From: Argopecten irradians
Taxonomy: Eukaryota > Mollusca > Bivalvia > Pectinida > Pectinidae
Reading direction: 5' to 3'
DNA: 64,000 nt
Assembly (NCBI RefSeq): GCF_041381155.1
Contig: NC_091141.1
Span: 25,750,828 to 25,814,827 of the forward strand
The notes under the pieces were generated by a model that was given only the letters and a program-made list of their open reading frames with translations, ran no database searches and was not told where the DNA came from. The position numbers were made by a program, and so were the translations under genes. Of this stretch, positions 33,301 to 44,900 are shown in pieces. Positions within the stretch are counted from its first letter, which is position 1. Every line of letters starts with the position of its first letter.

Positions 33301-36300
33301 AAATCATACACGTCGACCCTCCTTCGTTGCGCTGGAAAATAAACATTAAAATCTGCCATCAACCCCGATTGACTGATCCCCCTATTAGAATTCAATGCTT
33401 TCTGGAATGACCACATGATCTAAAGAAAACTGAAATAGCACTGTAATGGTTACGTTATTATGAGTAAAATGTACGAGGTGAGTTTTTCTTAACCCATACA
33501 ATACTATAAGACTCTTTCATATGTGGATATGAAGGATAGAGATATTCTACCCGTGGGTCACAAAATGTAGTAAAACCCGAGGCTTGTCGAGGGTTTTGCA
33601 ACATTTTGTGATCTCGAGGGTAGAATATCCCTATCCTTCATATCCACTTATAAAAGAGTATTTTTCTTTCATACCTCGACGTTTTATTGCAACTTTACAA
33701 CTAATATATCGCGCCATGTTGAAATTAATTTGACGAAACCCACGACTGGAAATCAATTTCCCATACATGAAAAATTATGTGATATTTTCAACACAAATTT
33801 CATTGTGTACATCTTTTATAGTAAAACCAGTCATATTTGTGAAAAAAAAATGTTTAAATCTTACCGAGGAAATAGATATTTTGTTAACGCCGTGACGTCA
33901 TGAGGCTTTATTGCATGGGTAGACATGCAATACAGCCTCAGGCAACATGAGTGTATTGCCCTGGACCAGCCAGTATTACACCTGTAGGTATGAAGGAAAA
34001 GCTTGTCATTACATCTCCATGAATGGCTATTTTTAAACTTATATAATTATACGTAATATTTCTTGTGTTAATTAGACATTAAACACTAATTATTAGCCAA
34101 TTATATAGTATCGGTTTATGCTCTGTCGGCAGTGAAACACCTTTAAGTGAAGGTAATGCAGTGAATATAACACTCACCAATGTTCTCGCAGATATAGTTG
34201 TGGGTGCCTGTACAATAGCAATCCAGCATCGGGAAGTTTTGGGGCCCTCGGGTGGACCCACACGTCTGTAACCCTCCATGCGGTTCATTGATACCCCATG
34301 TCCTTGCAGACATATCAACTGCTTCATCGTTACTGATAAACACCCATTCGTTTGCATCATTTCGTTGTCGTTCAGTATATATAATATGAGCTGTAGCTGA
34401 AGAATAATTATCTTTAATATGATTTGTTTCGAATAGGGTTACCGCTGGGTGTCATCCTTCATAGTGCTAATTGTTACCAATATGTCTATCAAATAACTTA
34501 TTAGCCGATAGCCACGAGTCGAGTATCGCAATCTGAAGTCAACATCTGTCAGTGCAACTATAAATGAAGTCAATCCAAAGTAAGTACCGATCAAAACTAT
34601 TTGTATTTAGGCTTCGCTGATATTGTTTATTTAAATGTATATCATGTGACTGTACATCACATTTAATTCTTAAGTATCTTATAGAAAATAAACATGAACT
34701 CCTAGCAGTTTCCTTTATGTGTGATTGCAGTTGAGTCTCATTAACTTCAGTCCCATCCTCGATGCTCCATGGATTCCGATCACTTACGATCACTGCAACC
34801 TGTACTATTTCATAGTAAAATTGGAGGCAGCTCAGCGGAAAACATCTGAACCAATCACGGGCCTGCAAAGATTTCTTTCAAAGACTACAGAGAGAGCGAA
34901 GCCCAACCAACACCAAAGTTTCACAGCCAATCATAGTATACCGCTATACGGCTCTTTTCATGTACATCAAACGACTAAATTACCTGTCCTGTTCTGTTGC
35001 CTCCAGTTTTACTACGAGATAGTCCAGGGGTGTAGAGATCGTAAGTGATCGGGACCCCTAGCGTATCGAGGATGCTTGAATCCATACTCGAAGGCTAAAT
35101 TCTAATCACTTCATTGTCCCGAAAAAACTTTCACCGAACATGTAGTCAGTTAGCATATCTCTAATACGGGGAGAACATGACATATTACAATGGTTCCTTA
35201 CCGTCGGGTTAAGGCGGTATGGTTAAAGCCAATCCATTATATTTAGGTGTAGGTGATAGGGATCAATCAGGACACAGTGCCAAATTGGCAATATTAAATG
35301 AGTTCTCATTTACATGGTTCATACGATTTCAATGAAATTCATATTTCAATAGATCTAATAACTTCAATAAAGTTGCAATATAACTGAAATTTCAATATCA
35401 ATTGTAAGTAATTTTTAAAGTTGTATTCTTTCTCTTCTCTATTCATACTTTTCGCTAGTTCCTTATTGCAAGATATCGTTCTTTTAAATGCAAAATGTGA
35501 ATATGAATCAGAAAGTATTAACATACAGACATATGATGGTAGATTTCTCATCACAAAGTGAGCCTCTGCGTCTGTTTTGAACTCTACTAACTTTGCTAAA
35601 TTTCCAAACATCGGTTCTGAAATTAAAAAAAAAAGTGATATTTCCAACACCCCAGGCAGAGGTAACTGTCAGATTCACAAAGTAAAATTCACAACATGTA
35701 TACAAGTACTGGTAACAGGGGTGGAAACGAAGAAAAGAAGGTGTTTTCTGAAAAATTAACTCATTTTGTTATCAAGCTTAAATAAAGATTAATTAAAATT
35801 ATTTACAAATTCTAACGCTCACAACTCTCCAGAAATGTGATAAATAATAAAAGTAAAAAGTAAATATGCTGCAGTTCATCCTTATATTTAGATCAAACTC
35901 TTTCGTCTTAATAATTGTATTTCTCTTAATAATTATCTCAGCCAGACATGGTGACCAACAAGCATGTTGCATATTATTAATATTTTTCATCTTTCCTCCC
36001 TAGTTCTAAAGGGAAATAGATTAAACAATGTCACATTATTCACATGAAAAGCAGTCGTCTTTGTTCACCTATTATAATAAAAATGTATATCAAAGAATGT
36101 TTGCAAACTTTAAGAACTTACAACAGCCACTGTCCAATTGGTTCTCTGTAAAGTGGACGAGACATAATAGCACTTGTCATCTGGTGAGACGATCCACCCA
36201 TCTTTACACCCTGATACTGCCGTGGTTGTAGGTGTGGTACTGGTACTCACTGATAATAAACATAATCTTACATCATATGACATTATATGAATAATTGTAT

Positions 36301-37108
36301 TAATAACATTGTGCTGAAAGTATATCGTTGATCACTAAACATCCTCCTGTGTGTTCCCATGTTTAAAGCAGGTTTTAAACTTATTTAACTTTGTTGTATG
36401 AGTTAATCTTAAGCAACGCATACACTGAAGGTAGTATGTTATATTTGTGTCTGCTGACCCACTGCATGATTGTAAAAGGCGACTTAAATTGGAATATTAT
36501 TTTCGTGGCTACGATGAAAATAATTTTGATTTTTTCCACGATGACAAAATGCTTAGCGGACAGATGATACCATTCATTAAATATGACCTAATGCACGTGA
36601 TCTAGCCAATGTGGTCCTAGGATGTAATCATCTTAGACAGGTCATGTCATGATTCACGTGCAGTTATCAACATCAAGCTATCAGCAAATCTATACAAGTT
36701 TTAACTGCTAAAATACAAATTAAGAACAAATGCTTAACTAGGTCATTGTGACCTACATATTCAATTTTGCATCACTTTCTGAACAAGACGTGCAGGCAAA
36801 ACGGCATACAAATAGCATTTCTAATATCTAATTAATTAGGGCATAAACAATAAACATGGGAATTTCTTTATCCATTGCCTTGAACCTCTGAAATTGCCAT
36901 GAGCCCAGAGAAAAGTCAGATGGTCTGAATAACATACAATATGCAGCTGACCCTAAGGTATCTTCATACCTAAAGTAATACCCTTCCTTTCAACTGTCTG
37001 CAAGAAACACAAAATATGAATAGACTGTCTAACATCAGAATATCTATGAATTAAACAAAACAGGAGGCCAAGGGGGGCTGCATCGCTCACCTGTTTTGGG
37101 TTGGTTTT

Positions 37109-37139
<31 letters not shown>

Positions 37140-38107
37140 GTAATTATCACAAAAACTCTTTTAATATTGAATCTTCACCATATAATGATGTTATCAATAC
37201 CATATGACTATGAATTGCTCTATGCTGATTTTCATAAAAGTTGTTTACATAGAAATCGCCCAATTTACACCTTTTGGCCCCGCCCCTATAAACCCTAGGG
37301 GTCAGCCCCTCTATCTGTACAATTTTGAATCCCCACCCCCTCAGGATTTTACAAATGGAATATGAGTGCAACTTATGCTTATGGATTCAGAGAAGAAGTA
37401 GTGCATATGTAAATTGCCAAATTGACACTATAATTTTAAATCCCCACTCCATAATGACGCTACAAATGCGATATGAGTGCTATCCCATGCTTAGTTTCAG
37501 AGAAGAAGTCGTTTATATGGAAATAGCCAAATTGACCCTTTTGGCTCCGCCCCTCAGGCCCCCGGGTGGTCAGCCCCACAAATTTTTACAAATATAAATT
37601 CCCAACCCATAAGAATGTTACCAATGCAATATGATTGTTCTCCAACGCTTAGTTCAGAGAAATGTTGTTTATATGAAAACATTCTTATTGACCCCCCCCC
37701 CCCCCTTTTTTTTGGGGGGGGGGAAATCAGCCCAACCATTTGTGCAATTGTGAATCCTCACCCCATAAGAATGCTACAAATGCATTATGAGAGCTGTTGA
37801 ATGCTTACTTTCACAGAAGAAGTTGTTTATATGAAAACCGCCAAATTGACCCCAATTTTCAGTTAGTACTTTATACGGATGCTACCAGTCAAATTTGGTT
37901 TAATTCTTATCAGCGGTTATGAAGCAAAAGTTGATTGTTGACAGACGGACGGACGGACGCCGCAGTATTGCATCAGCTCACTTTGGTGCATACGATACAT
38001 AAATGATAAACCAAACAAATAACTGTTAAATACTTACCTTGAGATGGAACCCCCGGTAAAACGAAAGTTCTCAACAGCAGCACAATGAATAGACTTTTTA
38101 GTTCCAT
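30164..38107 (-). CDS. Gene D: secreted C-type lectin with duplicated lectin cassette
   Basis: One signal exon (38038-38107) is followed by two three-exon cassettes: 36122-36249, 35527-35616, 34178-34396, then 31357-31484, 30673-30763, 30164-30382. Each cassette encodes one C-type lectin domain preceded by a Thr-rich linker. Cassettes begin and end in phase 1, so they can be joined to give two lectin domains, or the first skipped to give one. The first cassette has a one-base deletion in its middle exon, which stops the frame; the second is intact. The sugar-site triplet is EPH rather than EPN or QPD, and no WND is seen, so calcium-dependent sugar binding is doubtful. The 3' end beyond 30,164 is unresolved. 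Bivalve lectins of this kind are usually linked to immunity or feeding; here that is inference. Confidence 0.7.
30673..30763 (-). CDS. Gene D cassette 2, exon b: lectin middle, intact
   Basis: The 91-nt exon reads NQCLDIGAKLVEFKTDAEAH then FVMRNLPSYV. GAKLVEF is the conserved second-helix to strand block of C-type lectin domains. The donor GTATGT leaves phase 1. Confidence 0.8.
31357..31484 (-). CDS. Gene D cassette 2, exon a: lectin N-terminus
   Basis: It is nearly identical to the cassette 1 partner, with CKDGWIVSPDDKCYYVSSTL, and differs at the end (ITYWTVAV). Acceptor TATTATCAG, donor GTAAGT. Confidence 0.8.
32270..32943. repeat. Dispersed repeat with diverged tandem units, copy 1
   Basis: After a T-run it contains diverged units of about 120-150 bp, with CCAAATTGACCCTTTTGGC and CAGAGAAGAAGTCGTTTAT. 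A C-run, T-run and G-run lie close together near 32,860-32,892. It recurs at 37,085-37,945 in the second duplication copy, where the last units and a GACG end are kept. Confidence 0.65.
33505..33998. mobile_element. Insertion in duplication copy 2 only (MITE-like)
   Basis: Copy 1 reads straight across this point (ACAATACAAGCAAGTC near 29,975), so about 494 bp were gained after duplication. The inserted sequence is related to 15,838-16,125. An internal inverted pair (GGATATGAAGGATAG and CTATCCTTCATATCC) lies within its first 160 bp. Confidence 0.8.
34178..34396 (-). CDS. Gene D cassette 1, exon c: lectin C-terminus
   Basis: The 219-nt exon is open and reads ANEWVFISNDEAVDMSARTW, then NEPHGGLQTC and MLDCYCTGTHNYICENI. 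The donor is GTGAGT. It is undamaged although exon b of the same cassette is broken, so the lesion may be recent. Confidence 0.75.
34754..35074. mobile_element. Foldback MITE with about 80-bp arms
   Basis: Arms contain ATCCTCGATGC / GCGTATCGAGGAT outside, and CGATCACTTACGATC / GATCGTAAGTGATCG and TTTTACTA / TAGTAAAA inside. It is absent from the first duplication copy, so it arrived after the duplication or was lost from copy 1. Confidence 0.75.
35527..35616 (-). pseudogene. Gene D cassette 1, exon b: lectin middle, one-base deletion
   Basis: The exon is 90 nt against 91 nt in cassette 2. One base is lost where cassette 2 has ATTGGAGCAAAG, and a TAG follows at once in the correct frame (NRCLEI then stop). 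The remainder (KLVEFKTDAEAHFVMRNLPS) is preserved only in a shifted frame. Splice sites are intact. Confidence 0.75.
36122..36249 (-). CDS. Gene D cassette 1, exon a: lectin N-terminus
   Basis: After a linker STSTTPTTTAVSG it reads CKDGWIVSPDDKCYYVSSTL and ends NWTVAV. The two cysteines form the usual N-terminal pair of long-form lectin domains. The 128-nt length and phases 1 in, 0 out equal the partner at 31,357-31,484. Confidence 0.75.
37085..37945. repeat. Dispersed repeat with diverged tandem units, copy 2
   Basis: A run of 14 T followed by 22 G at 37,105-37,140 starts it, and GACGGACGGACGGACG ends it. A C-run, T-run and G-run at about 37,692-37,729 can pair as a hairpin. Homopolymers this long are often mis-sized in assemblies. 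Confidence 0.65.
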
Positions 38108-38123
38108 TATGAGTCTTCGTGCA
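38038..38123 (-). CDS. Gene D exon 1 coding: signal peptide
   Basis: The ATG at 38,107 opens MELKSLFIVLLLRTFVLPG then VPSQ, with a GTAAGT donor in phase 1. The coding part is 38,038-38,107. A TTCCAATTTCAG acceptor 16 nt before the ATG indicates an upstream noncoding exon that was not located. Confidence 0.75.
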
Positions 38124-38184
38124 CTGAAATTGGAAACATTCGATAGTTGTCTTTATAGAATGCCACCGTCTTAATTCAAATTCC

Positions 38185-38330
38185 GTCATTGTATATAACA
38201 GTGTTGTATGCTCTTGCAGAGAGTTATTGATTGGGACATCATGTCTTTGCGAGCGTTTCACTCACAGAACAATGACGTCATCGTGGACACCTACATGCAA
38301 GGGAGATAACTCTATAATATGCAAAGATCA
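38185..38330. repeat. Foldback MITE, TTGCATATTACAGAGTTA family, copy 4
   Basis: The right end reads GGGAGATAACTCTATAATATGC. The left end is more diverged (TATAACAGTGTTGTATG). It lies about 60 bp upstream of the noncoding-exon acceptor of gene D. Confidence 0.5.
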
Positions 38331-39064
38331 AATACTATTTACAATTATGGTTCGTGGTGGTTGCGTGGTTGAGGTGTTTTCGTAAAATTAGAATTTAGAA
38401 AAGGTGTTCCGATATTTTACCAGGTATTTACTGTAAGTCATTGGTATTTCACCTGACAACCGATTGACATTAAACCAAAAACAAATAGTTTGGCGATTTT
38501 ATTGAGGTTAAAGCACTTAATATCTAGTGAAAGCCATACACTTGACAGACCATCAAAATTAAGATATCAAACAGTAATGTTGTTCACATTAAAGTCAAAC
38601 GATATTTTTTTTAAATTTAGGCTCATTAGAATTTGGATATTTTCATACTGAAGGTGGCCTTAATACAATGTGATAGGTTGCCCAAAACACAAAACCTGAA
38701 AATATTACACAAATGTATTATTCAATCAACGAGGCTTTTCTCATTTTTATCTCTAAACGTTGTATCGAATAAATTAAATTTATAATCAATATGCATAGGT
38801 AAATGAAGTGGCACTCATTTCACGATCTGTTTCTGACAAACCAACGAATAATGTTCACATGTCTCATAAATGAATGCTTGACATTTTGAATAAATAATAA
38901 TGATATTGAAATGTTTTCTGGGGCTGCCTAATTCTGTAAGAAATGAAATAACTAATCAAATCAACACAGTGGTCTTCCTTGTAAAAAAAAGCGCGTAGGT
39001 GACCCTGATCACCGTTTGTCAAGTTATTAAGATTGGATTATCTTTCTTTAGACTGTCGCTTTTT

Positions 39065-39335
39065 GAACGCTTGTTTGTTTGATTATTTTAACATCCTATC
39101 AACAGCCAGGGTCATGTAAGAACGGCCTCCCATGTATGCGGTATGTAGCGTGTGTGAAGTGCGAGGTGCATGTTTTTGGAGACTGCGGTATGCTCATGTG
39201 GTGTCCTCTTGTATAGTGGAACATTTGCCCTTTTTATAGTGCTATATCACTGAAGCATGCCGCCGAAGACACCAAGCAACACATCAAACCCGGTCACATT
39301 ATGCTGACAACGAGCGAACCAGTCGTCCTTGGAAC
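39065..39335. repeat. Dispersed SINE-like repeat, copy 2
   Basis: It matches 26,630-26,890 in order, including GGTCATGTAAGAACGGCCTC and TATCACTGAAGCATGCCG. Confidence 0.65.
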
Positions 39336-39455
39336 GGATTTGTCTGTCATCAGATGAAGCAGACGATATGCGAATCGGTACCATATCCTAAATACCATAG
39401 AATATACCCGATATCATACATCTTCCTTATGATTAAGGATCAAGTGTAAACTTAA

Positions 39456-42400
39456 AGCGAATAGTCGGGCAAGTGACTGTAAAATCGGTAAAAATGGTAT
39501 TAATATATCCGGTATAATTTCTTATGAATTAGAAAAATAAAACTTTCCGTCAAAATCGCTGTACATGCGAAGAAAATAATAATATCTATGGGAATCCTAA
39601 AAGTCCTCCCGGACGGCTAAGAGTGCAGTTCAATCTTAACGCATGCGCAACACCCACCACTCTCCGTAGTAAACAAAACATGGCTACCGTAGTTTTGAAC
39701 CAAAATGTTTCCGCCAAAACAACCAACTAACTCACCTAAAATGCGAAAGGAAAGGCAATGGAGCAGCGACAATCCCAACAACTGACTCGGTAAACATTAC
39801 GACGCATGGAGAGTGTTAATACAACTTGTTATAGTGAAGAGAACAGCTCAAACGAGCACGCGGCTCCGGACCGCTACTGTAACAGTTACGTTAGGCCTAC
39901 TACGTACCCGGTACTCCCTGCTCAGCTGATTGTGAGTGAGTCTTCGTATTTTGATCATTATGTAAATAGTCCCTAGCAGTATTTTTTCATAAATGAGTGG
40001 TCACATATAGTCACATGTTTCATACCTGTTCCCCAATCGCGTAAAACGTAACCCTGGGGTAAATAGCGGTTCTTTTGTGGGGCCTCTTTAGGGGTAATGA
40101 ATGACCTGTATGCTACCGGTCAATTCATACAGTTCTGATGTATATATTTATAGATTTTTAATTTGTAAATTTTTGTTCTGTACATGTTCTGGTAGTGTTA
40201 TACACATACATTGTATATAGGATTTACATTGTAGGTTAATTGGTAAAATTGTATTGTGTTATGTTCTGATATACACATATACATATGTACATGTAGGTTT
40301 TAGCTTGTTCTTTAGATATATTTGGAGGACACATACAATATTATTTCTGGTCATAATAATAAATAGTGTTTGTATATTTATTACAACTGTACCTGGTTCA
40401 TGTGTATATGACAAACTTTACAGAGTTGAAATGTACTGCAGCCATGTATCATTTATAATTATTCTGAATTTTTGTTGGAACAATAGATAATGAATTTTGT
40501 ATCTTTTTTGAAACAATATTTGATTCTATCAAATGCATCAGTGACACATTCACAACTTATAAAATGTTTTCTCTAAAATAAAAAAACCTGTAGAATGAAC
40601 CTACATTTATTCATTTATATATATTTGAAATTGATCATTTCAATTTTTGTCATATTCAACAGATATAAAAAATTGTTGGTTCTGTTTTTTCAGGCACCAT
40701 GCATGCATAGTGACATGAATACAGAAATTTCATCCCTTGGACCTGTATACAAGTGTATGTATATATACATATACATACAATTAGCATCATATGAAGACTG
40801 AAGAATGTTGATTTGAGTGCTCTTGAAAGTAAACTTTTCCAATATGGACCTAGAAGATCATGAACAGAACATTTAAACAGTATTAATTTATTGAATGTTC
40901 CTTTCAACTGTAATCATTAAATAAAATTATGATGCAATACTTTTTCATTGTTTAACTTTGTAGAAATATTTGTTTATATTAGTCCTCTAGATCCAGTGAT
41001 TATAATTCTTGCATCCATATGCCTGCCCATTTGTTTGTCAGGGCTTGTGAGATAGCTTTTCAATTACTTTTAAAATATAAGGATTTTTTTTACATATAGC
41101 AATATAGATAACATTGTCTTAGGATTTCTAAATTCTACTTTACAAGAGAGTAGACTCAACATATAAATAAAACCATAAAACTAGCAAGTTATCTGAAATG
41201 TTAAAAATCTTTTTGTCTGAACCAAATTTCACATTTATTGTCTATGTGTAACTTGTACATAGACCATTTATGTATTAATACTGTAGTAACAGTGATGACA
41301 AACACATAGACTAAAATGTAGTATGTAGTACTATGTACATCTGTCTTTGATTTGAGTTCTAAACAAAAAAAGTGGTACCTATTGGGAAGTTGTGACTTGG
41401 GCGGAGGGTGAAATACAGAAGAAATAGCTACACATGGAAAAAAGAAAGATATACAGTACCATATGGATTCAAAGTTGCTCCAAAATCAATGAGACTAAAT
41501 AACCAAAAAAAAAGCCATGTAAACCCCAAATATGCAATGACCAGATCAATGATAAAGCACCCTTCCACTCTCAGTTATCTGTAGCTATATATTATTTCTT
41601 CTATATTTCAACCCCCCACTCAAGTTACAACTTCCCAACCTCATGATTCTTCTGTCTTTTAGCCCCCCCACCCCCACCCCCCAACACACACATACCTGAT
41701 TGATTGTCATGTTATTTCAGGTTCCTATTCAGGTATTATTCCTAAAAACCAAAAAGGGTATACACACTGTGTACTCTCAAAGGAGGGGAACCACTTCAAT
41801 CAAAAATGGAATTTACAATTTCATCTTAATTTTGAAATTTTCAATTTAATTAGTAATTACTGGACTATTAAAACAGTATAGAACCCTCGGCTACAGACAA
41901 AGTACTGTGGTACACATTTCTCTTAATTAATTACTTTTCTTCAACTCAATCATCTTTTTCTCCAGAGCACAAAAAAGAACAGGAAACAACAGAAAAGGAA
42001 AGTAACATACATGTAGGCCTATATGTTTTCTGGAAATATATATGATGTGTTAATTCTCACAGCATAGGCCTACATGAATGTGAAGAATTAAATATTATCA
42101 ATGTTTGAGAGAATTTCCTAGTTGTAATTCTATAGCAGCTACATGGAATGTACGTTTACATATATACATTGTACGATACATATACATCATAAAAGTTTCT
42201 TTCCTTCCAGCTGGACATTCATGTCATCTCTCTCCAGAACTCAAATATTGTTTACAAAAAAAAACAACCAACCAGAGACATAGATAATTTAATTAAATCT
42301 CTGCAAAAAACTACACGAATAATTGAACACATATATTGTACTTGTAAAATATCTATGTATGAGCTAATTTATTTTCACATCTTTGACAGCTACATGCATG

Positions 42401-42938
42401 GACGTTCTATGGAACGTTTTCGTGTGGTTTTAAATGGGAAATTATGTTACGATTATTTGTATTTAACCTTCATGATTCGGTTGATGTAAAATACGACGAA
42501 TGCTATGCTGCAATAATTGCCCCTTGCCGGGCCCCATCTCTGCATCGGCCGAATATTTGTGTCGATTTCCATGTACAAGATGCTTTTATCGAAAAATGAT
42601 TACAAAGCATTGTCATTAATGTAAGAATACTTCATTTGCATTAAATCTATCATCTCAAAACAACAATTTGCATACCGCATTAGTGGTTTATCACACGAAA
42701 CGAAACCGACACGACTGAGAAACACATGTCCATGTTGACATTTCCACGCAGCCTCGTTTTCAAAGAGTTTGGAGAATTTATATTTAGAACTGTGCTAAAT
42801 TTACACGGGGCTTCCCCAAAATTTCAATGGTCAAAACTGGACACCGTAAGCAGAACTTGACCATCATTATGGTATACAATGACTTTTGGAAGGCCAAAGA
42901 ACGCATTTAGACTGGTTTCCTTTGCCCGACTATTCACT
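39456..42938. mobile_element. Possible 3.5-kb TTAA-flanked element without transposase
   Basis: AGCGAATAGTCGGGCAA at the left and the complement TTGCCCGACTATTCACT at the right are each bordered by TTAA in the correct position. No transposase reading frame was seen between them. Two unrelated end fragments could give the same picture. Confidence 0.45.
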
Positions 42939-43474
42939 TTAAACTTCGCATTGTCTTCTAAAATGTTGATGTTAATTTTGGTAGGACCTGACATTTTTCT
43001 TTTAAAAATCGCATTTTGTATGACGCGCTATTAAAAACACGACAATGGACGACAATGGATTGTTCGCGATATTTGGGTCGCTAGCAAATAGCCTTTGTAT
43101 TTAGAGAGAAAATAATGTGAACTCTAACCCACCACCCTCATCCCACCTGCCCACACACTCACTTCTTTTGTTCTACTGTTAACTGGTTACACTTTGTGCA
43201 GTTTGTCTATTTTGTGAAAATAAACACGGCTGCACATTTCGGAAAAAGAAAATGCAGACATTTTAACTGGTGTATATATATTTATATACTTAAACTTTTA
43301 AAGACGTTGCCATCTTTTGCGAGATGTTTATTGTCTTGTATAAGATGACATTACACTATATTCAAGTTTACCGTGTGTTGAAGTTACCGACAAAAAGGAA
43401 TACATGGATTATATCCCTACCATAAAACAAATAAAACTTACCTTATTCTTTCCGAGGAATACCCAAGCTGTTAA

Positions 43475-43872
43475 AGGCCCACTACCTTTCCGAAACAAAA
43501 AAATAGAGATTCTTAAAAAAATTAATAACATAAGGAAACATATACAGATGGCCTAAGATGAGGTTATAATACCAAACAAATGCAAGATTTCCGGCGTAAA
43601 CTAATTTACAGTGAAGATTCTTTTCGCTGTTTTACCGTCTGGTTCAGCGATAGTCAACTAACGCTCGGTAGTTAGGACGACGGCGGGAAATATAATACGA
43701 CCCGCGTTATGAAAATTAACATTTAATTTACATTATTTTTAATGTGCAGAGGGTGATGACAGGCCTAGTATTAATAGTAAGCTAACTATTTTTGCGAATC
43801 TACACAATTATCAATCTCGTTTTGCATTCCAATTTTGAAAATTAAAAAACGTTTCGGAAAGGTAGTGGGCCT
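43475..43872. mobile_element. TTAA-flanked MITE, 398 bp
   Basis: Perfect 22-bp terminal inverted repeats start AGGCCCACTACCTTTCCG and are flanked by TTAA on both sides. It has no coding capacity and is a different family from the 356-bp elements with the same target. Confidence 0.88.
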
Positions 43873-44817
43873 TTAAAGTCCAATGATTTAACACAATCAC
43901 AAATTCATATCTGTGTAGAAATCTCGTCCAAACATTTAACAACACTATATACAGAAATTATCTTCCGGGTAGAAAACGTTTTTGCAACTTAACACAGTTC
44001 TGTATTATGGTATGTAACTGGTAAAACACTTCCTTGTTGAGCGTTCTATGTGTTTATTTAATGCCGGTTGGATCATATTATTTGTACAAGAAATCGGTGT
44101 ATATGCCTGTGTACATGTAACACGCAGTGAATGTTACATGTCTTTGCGCTGTCACCTGTGTTTCAATTTGACGGTAGAGCAATGGAGAGTATTATCGTCT
44201 GGTTAAGCATCTCCGAGTCAAGTCACACAGTTGACTTTAAACTGTGATATGGTTGTCTATACCATTATCCGTGTTCGTAATAGGTGTGTTCGTCTTCAAC
44301 CTTAATCGTGACCTAAGGGAAAATTCATTATTTGCACTTCTGGTTGAAAGTGTTGAGTACGTTCTGGTTTTGATAGGGAAATTAGTTTGTAAATGGTAAT
44401 CATTGTCAGAAAATTAAGTTATAGAGGTACATTATCGGAAATGAATGTGTGTTAATAGTGTTAGCTTTGTAAATATTATTGTGCATCGTATTTTTGTATG
44501 GAATTTTGTGAGCAGACGATAGGTTTACCCCTGTATGTTGTCGGTAATATTACGTTATAAACTCATTCACAACGATAAACATGGTTCAACATCACATGAT
44601 GACAGCATACCTGATATGTCTATTGAATTCAATATCTCAGTAATGCTTTGAAAATGTTGGTTTATCACACAAGTCACGGTATGTCTTGAAAGGCAGCCAT
44701 CATAGCGTATCTCTTCGGAACCTCTCTGGAGTTATTTCTTCACTATTACTCGGATTTCTCGGGTGTTTTAAAGATTACTATTATCTCTCGTGTTATGCCT
44801 AATATTTTCTAGCCTTC

Positions 44818-44900
44818 TGATTGGTCCAGACTATATATAAGTTGAATGCCGGGAGATTCGAGGACTCAGTGTCATTTTGCCCTTAGCCGAACGGAGAAGT
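44818..44900 (+). promoter_or_regulatory. Candidate core promoter
   Basis: GATTGGTCC, an inverted CCAAT box, lies about 12 bp before TATATATAAG, with a GC-richer start region about 30 bp on (GAGGACTCAGTGTCATT). No coding exon follows directly; it could serve a noncoding exon of gene D-like or gene C transcripts, but direction and target are guesses. Confidence 0.3.

Larger units (their letters stand above)
32944..37770. repeat. Segmental duplication, copy 2 (with damaged lectin cassette)
   Basis: It matches 29,413-32,943 in order, interrupted by insertions at 33,505-33,998 and about 34,580-35,410. Because the signal exon lies outside it, the duplication extended one gene rather than making two. 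Confidence 0.85.
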
